Shown here: positions 34,391 through 42,300 of the stretch, one piece after another
Layout: each line of letters starts with the position of its first letter
Position numbering within the stretch: position 1 is the stretch's first letter
Assembly (NCBI GenBank): GCA_947647505.1
Contig: CANSKO010000005.1
Coordinates: 62,001 to 126,000, forward strand
Length of the DNA stretch: 64,000 nucleotides
Direction: 5' to 3'
From: an uncultured Roseburia sp.
Lineage (GTDB): Bacteria; Bacillota; Clostridia; Lachnospirales; Lachnospiraceae
Made by a program: the position numbers and the translations under genes
The notes under the pieces: generated by a model
The model's database searches: none
What the model was told of the DNA's origin: nothing
The model's input: the letters and a program-made list of their open reading frames with translations, nothing else

Positions 34391-35440
34391 TTACATTGCT
34401 GAGAGCGTATGCAGTAGCGGCAGCATGACGGACAGCAGAATGGCTCCAACGAGCAGGGAAAGGACAATGACGATTGTGGGCTCGATTTTGGAAATAATGC
34501 CGGCAAAACGGGCGTCAATATCCGTTTCGTATTGTTTTGCAATGGTATGCATGACTTCGTCAAGCACGCCGGTGCGGGAGCCGATTACGGCCATTCTTGC
34601 AGAAAGACCTGTGAAAATGCCTTTTTCAAGCAAGGACTGGCACAGGTCGCCCCCTTCCGATACGGCCAGATAGCAGCTTTCGAGCCTGCGTTGAAACGGT
34701 TCCGAGTCCGTCAGCGCAATGGTCTGCTTCAAAGCTTCCTCCGGCGTCATGCCGGCGCTTAATGTCAGCGCCATTCCGTTTGAAAAGCGAAAGGCTGAAA
34801 TCGCATCGGACAGCTCTCTGGTAAAAGCCAGTTTTCGGGTTGCAAGCTGGAGCGCTTTGGCTCCGGCCGACGTTTTGGAGAGCAGAAAAGGAAGCAGCGC
34901 AAAGACCGCAAGAATGACAAGCAGCAGCAGGGCATGGCGGTTGAAAAACATGCCGGCCTGTAAGAGAACGCCGGATATGCCTGTCATTTCGCTGCCAAGC
35001 TGCTTAAATACCTGATGGAAAACGGGCATGACTTTTGTAAGCAGTAAGAAGATGACAAGAAGCATCATGGCTCCCATCAGAAGCGGATAAAATACAGCAT
35101 GCCGGACGGTCTGCATCAGGTCGGCTTCTTTTTGATAATAATCAGAAAGCGCGTCCATAACGTCATCTAACTTTCCGGTCTGTTCGCCAATCTGCACCAT
35201 GTTGAGCATATAGTCGGGAAATATGCCGGCGTCCGTAAGGGACTGATGGAGATTACCCGTTGCAAGCATGGTATTGCAGATCTGCGAAAGGGCTTTTTTT
35301 TCATGCAGCTCCCCGGCATTTTCCATCATAATGGTAATGCCTTCCAAAGAAGAAATGCCGGATTTTAAAATCATTGCCATCTGTGCGCAAAAGGAAGCGG
35401 TTTCCGCATTTGACAGAGGCATAGGCTTTTTGTTGTCCAT
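34391..35440 (-). CDS. PilC/GspF-type inner-membrane platform protein
   Basis: The 349-aa protein has the two repeated T2SS-F domains (about 12-135 and 215-340) with membrane helices near 115-140, 170-190 and 320-345. Typical motifs are ILKSGISSLEGI, GEQTGKLDDVM and, in the second half, ALTLSAGMTPEEAL and GSRTGVLDEVM. It would join the ATPase to the filament subunits. AGGAG precedes ATG 35440. The small pilin-like genes follow immediately. Confidence 0.92.
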   Translation of the reverse strand: MDNKKPMPLSNAETASFCAQMAMILKSGISSLEGITIMMENAGELHEKKALSQICNTMLATGNLHQSLTDAGIFPDYMLNMVQIGEQTGKLDDVMDALSDYYQKEADLMQTVRHAVFYPLLMGAMMLLVIFLLLTKVMPVFHQVFKQLGSEMTGISGVLLQAGMFFNRHALLLLVILAVFALLPFLLSKTSAGAKALQLATRKLAFTRELSDAISAFRFSNGMALTLSAGMTPEEALKQTIALTDSEPFQRRLESCYLAVSEGGDLCQSLLEKGIFTGLSARMAVIGSRTGVLDEVMHTIAKQYETDIDARFAGIISKIEPTIVIVLSLLVGAILLSVMLPLLHTLSAM

Positions 35441-35470
35441 AGAAACTCCTTTCCGAATCGAGAGGATCAG

Positions 35471-36427
35471 TCAATAGGAATATTTTACGGTGTAATTGGA
35501 GCCGTCTCCGATATATTCTTTGACAGCGGACGCGCTGTTGTTTGCCGCCAGCGTCGGGTCCATCAGCGTCCAGGATTTGCCGTCAAATTCGATGATGTCG
35601 TCTACCCATCCGATTTCCGTGACGTATGCGCTGATCCAGGCGTGGTACGCTTCGCCCGAGTAGCCGACCTCCAGTTTTGTAGGAATCCGCTGGGAACGCA
35701 GCATGGCGCACATGACGGCTGCGTAATCAAAACAGATGCCTTTTCCGGATGTAAGCGTTTCATCTACGACAGGCAGATATCCGTAGGATACGGACGCCGC
35801 TTTTTTTTCATCGTAGGCGATTTCTTCCGTTACAAAATGATAAATATTTGTTATGACGTCGAGATCAGAATATGCCTGCGCTGCAAGCTCGCTTCCCTTT
35901 GCCACAGTCAGCATATCTTCGGTAAAGTTGACGTACTGATTGGGATAAAGAAAGGGAGAATATGCATCCGTGATCGAAGCCTGAAACTGGTCGGAATAGG
36001 CGACGGCATACATGTCGTTGCCCGCATGCTCCAGAATCTGCACCTGGTAATCGCCGCTGCCGCAGGGAAGGGGAAACGTTTCATATTCTTTGGAACCGGA
36101 TAACAGATAGACATATTCCGACGGGCCGGGACCTGTTACTCGGAGCTTGACCTTTTCGTTTTCTCCGAGATAGCGCACCATGAAATAGCCGTCATTCGCA
36201 TGTGAAATATCAATGGTAAGGAAATCGTTTCCCAAAACGACGTCTGCGGACGCCTCCGGTTTTCGCACGACGGGCGTATTGTCCCGTGGATGCCGGCTTT
36301 GATCAGCCGGCGGATGTTTGGAATCGTCCGGCGCTTTAGAACGCTCTTCGCTGTTCCGGCAGCCGCAGAGGAAAATGCCGGAGAGGATCAGAACGCACAG
36401 AGCGGCCAGAATTTTTTTATGCAGCAT
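35471..36427 (-). CDS. Lipoprotein with transglutaminase-like domain
   Basis: The 318-aa product has a lipoprotein signal: MLHKKILAALCVLILSGI followed by the lipobox LCGC, with the lipid-carrying Cys at about 24. After a disordered Pro/Ser/charged stretch (to about 60) and a beta-rich domain comes a transglutaminase-like fold (about 200-300). The triad is visible as Cys in GKGICFDYAAVMCAML, His in AYHAWISAYV and Asp in LMDPTLA. ATG 36427 is chosen over an upstream start (36553) because of AGGAGG and because the lipobox then fits. It leads the minus-strand filament cassette, 30 bases before pilC. It may process or crosslink surface proteins; this is inferred. Confidence 0.8.
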   Translation of the reverse strand: MLHKKILAALCVLILSGIFLCGCRNSEERSKAPDDSKHPPADQSRHPRDNTPVVRKPEASADVVLGNDFLTIDISHANDGYFMVRYLGENEKVKLRVTGPGPSEYVYLLSGSKEYETFPLPCGSGDYQVQILEHAGNDMYAVAYSDQFQASITDAYSPFLYPNQYVNFTEDMLTVAKGSELAAQAYSDLDVITNIYHFVTEEIAYDEKKAASVSYGYLPVVDETLTSGKGICFDYAAVMCAMLRSQRIPTKLEVGYSGEAYHAWISAYVTEIGWVDDIIEFDGKSWTLMDPTLAANNSASAVKEYIGDGSNYTVKYSY

Positions 36428-36534
36428 GTCGTCTCTCCTCCTCAGGCATGTTTGAAACAGCGCATAATGGAAACGGGACAGCCCTGATCGCATACGGTCA
36501 TGGTTCTTCCCGCCGCCGAGGGTAAGTATAGCAC

Positions 36535-36540
36535 AAAGAA
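36535..36540 (-). promoter_or_regulatory. Extended -10 promoter of the lipoprotein/filament cassette
   Basis: On the minus strand, TGCTATACT (-10 TATACT at 36540-36535) lies about 108 bases before the lipoprotein start. The expected -35 position (36563-36558) is weak. It is back-to-back with the regulator promoter at 36562-36590. Confidence 0.5.
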
Positions 36541-36561
36541 AAAAAAAGAGCAAATCTCAGA

Positions 36562-36590
36562 TTGACAATTTCAGTTTTGCCGTATAGACT
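36562..36590 (+). promoter_or_regulatory. Promoter of the BTAD-type regulator gene
   Basis: A perfect TTGACA (36562-36567), 17 bases and TAGACT (36585-36590) lie 39 bases before the GTG start. The two divergent promoters are about 22 bases apart, so one bound protein could affect both. Confidence 0.6.
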
Positions 36591-36628
36591 AAAAACGATA
36601 TAAAAAATATAATAATGAGGGAAAAACA

Positions 36629-37888
36629 GTGGATAAACAATTACCGACGTTACATATCAGCATGTTTGGAAAAACAGCCATTACTTACGGCGGCAATCCG
36701 GTTTCTTTTGGCAGGAGCAGCGCAACCCGTGTGCAGAAGCTGTTTTTCATTATGATTCACAGCGGATCAGAAGGAATTGCAAGAAATAAGCTGTTTGAAG
36801 ATGTTTACGGGAGAGAAGAAATTGTAGATATGGCAAATAATTTCAGAGTGACCGTGCATCGTCTCAAAAGAATGATGATAAAGGCAGGACTGCCGGATCA
36901 TGATTATATTCGGATGGAGCAGGGCGTCTATTACTGGTCTTCTCCTATGGAGCTTGATGTGGATACGCTGGAGTTTCGCAGACTGGTTCAGTGCGCCGGA
37001 GAGACAGAGGATTTGCAGGAGAAGAGCCGCTTGTTGCAGGAAGCCTGCGAGCTGTATAAAGGAGAGTTTCTGGAAGACTGCGCGACCGATGCGTGGGTCA
37101 TTACAGAGGCGGCGCAGTATAAAAAGCAGTATTATGAAAGCCTTGAATGGCTCTGCGGCTATCTGAAAGAAACGGAGGCGTACGGGGAGCTGCTGCGTTT
37201 GTGCGGCAGAGCGGCGACGATTTATCCATATGATGAATGGCAGGCGGTTCGGATTGAATGTTATATGGAGATGCATAATGTTCGGGATGCGATTCGCGAA
37301 TACAGGCAGACGGAGAAAATGCTTGTGGAAGAGCTTGGAATTTCTCCGTCGGAGCGGTTGCGGAAGCGGTTTGAGACCATGGAGGAGCGCGTGAAATGGA
37401 GGCCTGGAATTATCTGGGAGATTCGGGAAGCTTTGAATGAAAAAAGAGAAGAGCCGGACGATGGCGCATATTATTGCAGCCCGCTGAATTTTCGGGATGA
37501 GTACCGGTTTGTCTGCCGCGTGATGGAGCGGGCGCGTCAGTCCGTTTACCTGATGCTGTGCACGATCACCGATCATAAAGGCTATCCGCAGGAGGATAAG
37601 GAGACGTTGAGGCAGATGTCCGAGCAGCTGCATGGCGCAATCCAAAGCAGCCTCAGGCGATGCGACAGCTTTACGCACTATGCGCCGTCGCAGTTTCTGA
37701 TCCTTCTGGTTGGAACGCAGGAAGAGAACTGTGAACAGATCTTTGCGCGAATTGCGCACGGCTTTTCGAAAGAATATAAATCATGGAAGCGCTATCTGCA
37801 CTTCGACGTGCTTCCGGTTGGCGACGAAATGCCCAAAAATTTCCCGGGGGGGGGTGGAAACTCCGTAACAAATAAAATTTGCGGATGA
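36629..37888 (+). CDS. BTAD/SARP-type transcriptional regulator
   Basis: The 419-aa protein has an OmpR-like winged helix (about 8-105, with SSATRVQKLFFIMI and NNFRVTVHRLKRMM) followed by the helical bacterial transcriptional activator domain (about 112-255, ending REYRQTEKMLVEELGISPSE, a family hallmark). A third domain (about 285-400) has strands resembling a degenerate GGDEF/nucleotidyl-cyclase fold but lacks the GGDEF loop. The GTG start has GAGGG 7 bases upstream. It sits between the type-IV-like cassette (divergent) and the sortase-pilus operon, so it is a candidate regulator of one or both. The C-terminus runs through a G9 tract (37846-37854); all frames stop within about 12 codons. 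Confidence 0.82.
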   Translation: MDKQLPTLHISMFGKTAITYGGNPVSFGRSSATRVQKLFFIMIHSGSEGIARNKLFEDVYGREEIVDMANNFRVTVHRLKRMMIKAGLPDHDYIRMEQGVYYWSSPMELDVDTLEFRRLVQCAGETEDLQEKSRLLQEACELYKGEFLEDCATDAWVITEAAQYKKQYYESLEWLCGYLKETEAYGELLRLCGRAATIYPYDEWQAVRIECYMEMHNVRDAIREYRQTEKMLVEELGISPSERLRKRFETMEERVKWRPGIIWEIREALNEKREEPDDGAYYCSPLNFRDEYRFVCRVMERARQSVYLMLCTITDHKGYPQEDKETLRQMSEQLHGAIQSSLRRCDSFTHYAPSQFLILLVGTQEENCEQIFARIAHGFSKEYKSWKRYLHFDVLPVGDEMPKNFPGGGGNSVTNKICG

Positions 37889-37908
37889 CATGAAAAAGAC
37901 AGGCGTTA

Positions 37909-37949
37909 CAAAATGGAGAAATGAGCGGCCATTTTGGACGTCTTTTTTT
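37909..37949 (+). terminator. Intrinsic terminator after the BTAD regulator gene
   Basis: CAAAATGG (37909-37916) pairs with CCATTTTG (37929-37936), and the T-run at 37943-37949 follows after a short GGACGTC. The spacing between stem and T-run is longer than ideal. Confidence 0.6.
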
Positions 37950-37998
37950 GTTAGAATTTTTGTGTGTGGGGATCGTTTTTTTGCAGGGCGCGTTTGGA

Positions 37999-38242
37999 AA
38001 TTTTGTAGAAAAATAATAAAAATCTATGCAAAATGGAATATATTTTTGAGCAGTTTGCGCAGGAAATAATTTTCAGAAAATATGCTTTATTCACAATCCT
38101 TAACAACAATAAAGCGCATGGAAGCAGGGATTTGGCGAAAATTTAGAAAAATGCATTTTTGAAAAAATGTAATGTTTCGCGTAATGCCCTGCTGTGTAAA
38201 ATAATCCTGACATTAATATATCTGGTTGAATTTTGTAGAAAA
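37999..38242 (+). repeat. Pair of 14-bp direct repeats upstream of the pilus operon
   Basis: AATTTTGTAGAAAA occurs at 37999-38012 and again at 38229-38242, with a similar AAAATTTAGAAAAA between them near 38139. The second copy is 40 bases before the first gene of the operon. SARP/BTAD regulators bind direct repeats, so these are candidate sites for the protein encoded just upstream. Confidence 0.45.
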
Positions 38243-38281
38243 CAGCAGAAAAAAGAAAAATAAGACCGGGAGAAGCGGCAT

Positions 38282-38758
38282 ATGACAGACAGAGAGCTCA
38301 GAAAATTAAGGCGTATCGATCTGCTGGAACTTTTGATTCAGCAGGATGAGGAAATGGAAGAACTGAAAATGAGGCTGAAGCGGGCGGAGGAGCAGCTTGC
38401 GGCAAGAGAAATTGACGTAAAGCAGGCGGGGTCCCTTGCGGAAGCGTCCATCTCCATAAGCGGCGTCATGGAAGCGGCGGAGAATGCGGCGAAGCTGTAT
38501 CTGGAAAATATACAGGCGATGCAGCGGCGCCAGGAAGCCGCCTGCTTGCAGATGGAGCAGGAAAGCCGCAGAAAGGCGGAAGCGCTGCTGGAAGAGACAA
38601 GGCTGCGCTGCAGGAGGATGGAAGAAGAGGCGAAAAGTCATGCGGGCTGCGTGCAGGATCTGACGGCAGGGGAGAAGCATGCGGAAGCGGAACGCGATAC
38701 AAGGCTGAGGCCATCCGGACCGAGAGCGTCTTTATCCGGGCTTGCGTTTATTTCATGA
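38282..38758 (+). CDS. Coiled-coil protein at the head of the pilus operon (158 aa)
   Basis: Residues 1-35 form a charged helix (LRKLRRIDLLELLIQQDEEM), followed by a longer Glu/Arg/Gln-rich coiled coil to about 125, without a signal peptide. The opening matches a small family seen before lepB-type genes in clostridial pilus loci, where the function is not known; this is a recollection, not a search. It ends 10 bases before lepB, whose ribosome binding site overlaps its stop codon. A structural or scaffold role at the assembly site is possible. Confidence 0.65.
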   Translation: MTDRELRKLRRIDLLELLIQQDEEMEELKMRLKRAEEQLAAREIDVKQAGSLAEASISISGVMEAAENAAKLYLENIQAMQRRQEAACLQMEQESRRKAEALLEETRLRCRRMEEEAKSHAGCVQDLTAGEKHAEAERDTRLRPSGPRASLSGLAFIS

Positions 38759-38768
38759 GGGCGCAGAA

Positions 38769-39359
38769 ATGATAAGAAGGAAAAAAATAGGCATTCCGGA
38801 TCAAAAGCAGCTGAGAGCGGAGCTGGAACGGGAGCGGCGCAAAATCCGGCGCAGATACCGAATCAGCGGGGCAATCGAAGCGCTGCTTGTCGCGGGAGCC
38901 GTCACCGTTCTTGTTTCTACGCTGCTTGCGCCGGCCCTTCGGGTGGATGGCAGCAGCATGGAGCCCGTGTTAAAGGATGGGGAAATTGTTGTGACATGGA
39001 AAAGCAGCGCCTGTGAAAAAGGCGATATTATAGCGTTTTACCATAATAACAGGCTGTTGATTAAACGCGTGATTGCGTCCGGCGGAGAGACGGTTTCCAT
39101 AGATGCGGATGGAACCGTTTATGTGGACGGCGTTTTACAGGAGGAGGCATATCTGCCCAGGGATGCGAAGGCATTTGGAAAATGCAATATCACGCTGCCG
39201 TGCACGGTGCCGCAGGAGAGCGTTTTCGTTATGGGAGACAATCGTGAGGTGTCGGTTGACAGCCGCAGCAGTGATATTGGATGCGTTGCCAGAGAGCAGA
39301 TTGTAAGCAAAGTCGCGTTTCGAATTTTTCCGCCGGGAAGCGTCGATTCGCCGGAATAA
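38769..39359 (+). CDS. lepB: Signal peptidase I (bacterial Ser-Lys type)
   Basis: The 196-aa membrane protease has one N-terminal membrane helix (about 37-58), the catalytic Ser in DGSSMEPVL (about 63), the catalytic Lys in LLIKRVIASGG (about 99) and box E GDNREVSVDSR. It cleaves Sec signal peptides. ATG 38769 is used because GAGGG lies 7 bases upstream; a TTG at 38742 would extend it by nine residues. Its place directly before the surface-protein genes suggests a dedicated peptidase for the pilus subunits, in addition to the SipW-type enzyme at the end of the operon. Confidence 0.95.
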   Translation: MIRRKKIGIPDQKQLRAELERERRKIRRRYRISGAIEALLVAGAVTVLVSTLLAPALRVDGSSMEPVLKDGEIVVTWKSSACEKGDIIAFYHNNRLLIKRVIASGGETVSIDADGTVYVDGVLQEEAYLPRDAKAFGKCNITLPCTVPQESVFVMGDNREVSVDSRSSDIGCVAREQIVSKVAFRIFPPGSVDSPE

Positions 39360-39380
39360 TAAAAGAGGGGGCATTGCCAG

Positions 39381-42300
39381 ATGGAATCTTCTGTTTTCAA
39401 AAAGGCGGGGAAATACCTGCTGGAGCGGAAAAAACAAATACGGTGGAAAGCGTCTGTGTCGGCGTTTGCCGTTATGGTGGCGCTTGGCACGATCGTAATG
39501 CTTGCCATGCCTGCCGCTACGCTGGAAAAAGAGGCGCACTGTGGCATAGAAGAGCATGTCCATATGGATGAATGTTATGAACAGGTCTTAATCTGCGGCT
39601 ATCCGGACACGCCGCCGGCTGTTTTGGAGGAGCCCGGGGAAGGGGCGCAGACGCAAACCATGGAGGTGGATGGCGCGGATAAAGCGGAAAGCGGGCAGGC
39701 GGGACATCAGCATGAGGAAAGCTGCTATACGCAAGAACAGACGCTGATCTGCGAACAGGAAGAAAGCGAAGGCCATTTGCATGGGGAAGCGTGCTATGCG
39801 ATAACAGAGACGCAGGAAATTATCTGCGGACAGGAAGAAACGGAAGCGCATGCGCATGAGGAGAGCTGCTACAGCGTAATCGAAGAGAAAACGGAAGTCT
39901 GCGGACTGGAAGAGGGGGCCGACGCGCACCGGCATACGGAGGAATGTTATCAGACGCAGCAGGTTCTGACGTGTGAGCTCGAAGAGACGCAGGGTGCGGA
40001 AGCGAATGGCTCTGTACCGGAGGAGACGCCTGCGCAGACAGTCCCGGAAAATAGCGAAGCGGTTCCCGAAAACGGGGCGCATGTACATACGCAGGAGTGT
40101 TATGAACTGAAAGAAGTCTGTGGCATGCAGGAGCATGCGCATACGCAGGAATGCTATGATAACAGTTTTACCTGCGGCCAGACGGAGCATGCGCATGCCG
40201 ATGGCTGCTATGATGCGGACGGAGCTCTTATTTGCAGTATGCAGGAGCATGCGCATGTGCAGAGATGCCGGATGCCTGTATTCTGCGGCCAGACGGAGCA
40301 TGCGCACGCATATGACTGTTATATCGGTCCGGAAGCGTCGGAGGAGATGCGCAGATGGATCGTCGAGGTCGATACGATGATCGACGCGTTGCCATCGGAA
40401 GAAGAAATCGCACAGAATTTACAGGCGTTTGACGATGCGGGCGATATTGACGGTTACGAAAATTATTATCTGGAAACATCGTTTCAGGCGGGTCTGGCTT
40501 ATACGCATTATGAAGCGTTGGAGGAATATCAGAAGTATGTGGTGAATTCCGAAACGCTGATGCAGTACAGCTGGTCGTGGGAAGCTTCCACGATGGAGAT
40601 TTCTGAGGGGACGCAGTATCCTATAACGGCCATTAACTGCAGAGGTTCGGCGAACAGCGTGGGCCTGGTTTACGGAGACGGAAAAACGGTAAAGGAAGCC
40701 GCTCCAAATGGCGGAGGCATGACCTGGTGGGGCGGTTATGTCGTAGAAAGCCAGGATGGCGGGTATGTGATTACGAGAATCCTGGAAGCAAAGCCGAGCA
40801 AGGAGAACGAAGTAATCCCAACGGGCGGATTCATTCTGTTCTTCCATAACCATGCGCCGAATGAAGCGTGGATTGGAAAAAGCATAGACATTGATTTTGA
40901 TTATACGAAACCGGAGATCAATCAGACGACGAACGCGCAGGGATTTGGCAGCATATGGATTTCCGGCATAAAGCCAAAGCCGGAAAAGAACAATGGACTT
41001 CAGCCGATTGCAGCTGCGGAAACAAAAGATATTATCGAAATCAATCTGTACGATTACAATGCAAATATCAACAACCGGTATGGCAGAGATACCAGATATC
41101 CGGGATTTCAGCAGGATACCGGAGGAGCGGATATCCCCAAAAGCGGCGAATATAATTTCGGAAACATGGTAACGGCGGATTTGCATACGAATCCGCAGAA
41201 AAACATTACGCAGAATGGAACGGGACCCAATCAGATCTATAACAGCGCAAACAGCTCCCTGTACGTTGGAGGCGTAAGTCCGATGGAGAGGACGCAGGAG
41301 GATGGGTATCCGAAGCTGAAAAACGGCATTGGACTTGGCTATCTGTTTGGCGCCGGCGACGAGCAGGATGGGGCGGTGAAGAAGATAAACGGGCCTGGGC
41401 TGGACGGTCTGTTTCAGTATAATGCAGAAACGGGAGAGTATACGTTTGACAGCCGTAAGAATCATGCGGAATATGATGAAGCCGGCAACCGCTTTCTTTT
41501 GTATCAGGAGACGCTGTCTCCAAACTATCTGTGGTATCCGTTTGGCAATTTTATGCCATTCAATAAAATCAATACGCAGGCGACGAAAGCAAGCGAAATT
41601 GACCGCAGTTATTTTGAAGAGATGCGGCAGTATGCCGCGTATAACCAGAGGAACAATGTAAATGGACTTTCGGACGGTTATCAGAAATTAAAAGAAGGCA
41701 TGGGGCTTCTGCTGTCGGATCAGGACGCCGCGCATCCAAATGGCGGCTGGGACGGAAAGACGCTGATACAGGATTACTTCCAGAATGTTGGGGGAAACGC
41801 CGGGAAGAATAAAAATCCGGACTGGTACAACAGCGTTGTGACGGAGGACGCAGGACTTTACAATATTGATTATGACGAAGTAAAAGACTTTTTCTTTGGC
41901 ATGAGCATGGAGATGAACTTTGTGCAGCCGAAAGGCGGCAGGACGGGACTGGACAATGCGCAGCCAATGATATTTGACTTTGCGGGAGACGATGACGTCT
42001 GGGTATATGTCGATGGGGCCATGTTTTTGGATCTGTCCGGCATCCACCGTCATGTGGCCGGCACGATCGACTTTGAAGAAGGAAAGGTATATTACTACGG
42101 ATTCCATTCCTATGCGGGCGGGTATGGGCTTGGCGCGACGACGGGAAAAGACGTCGGGGAAGCGCCGGAGAAAGTGGAGACGTTTGAAGAGATCCTGACG
42201 GCTGCATATGGCGCGGACAGGGCGCATGAGCTGTTAAAATATGAAACGGATGAAAATGGAAACGGCCGGTATACAACGTTTAAAGATTACGGCACGCACA

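Larger units (their letters stand above)
37889..38281. other. AT-rich intergenic region before the pilus operon (393 bp)
   Basis: This stretch holds the regulator's terminator (37909-37949), a 14-base direct repeat at 37999 and 38229 and otherwise AT-rich DNA. A weak promoter-like TAAAAT is at 38197-38202. No gene is seen. The pilus operon must start from here or by read-through. Confidence 0.6.

Noticed and set aside
36440-36470. Possible second copy of the MITE end (ATGTTTGAAACAGCG)
   Set aside because: Only about ten bases match, no inverted partner is nearby and the surrounding sequence is not palindromic.
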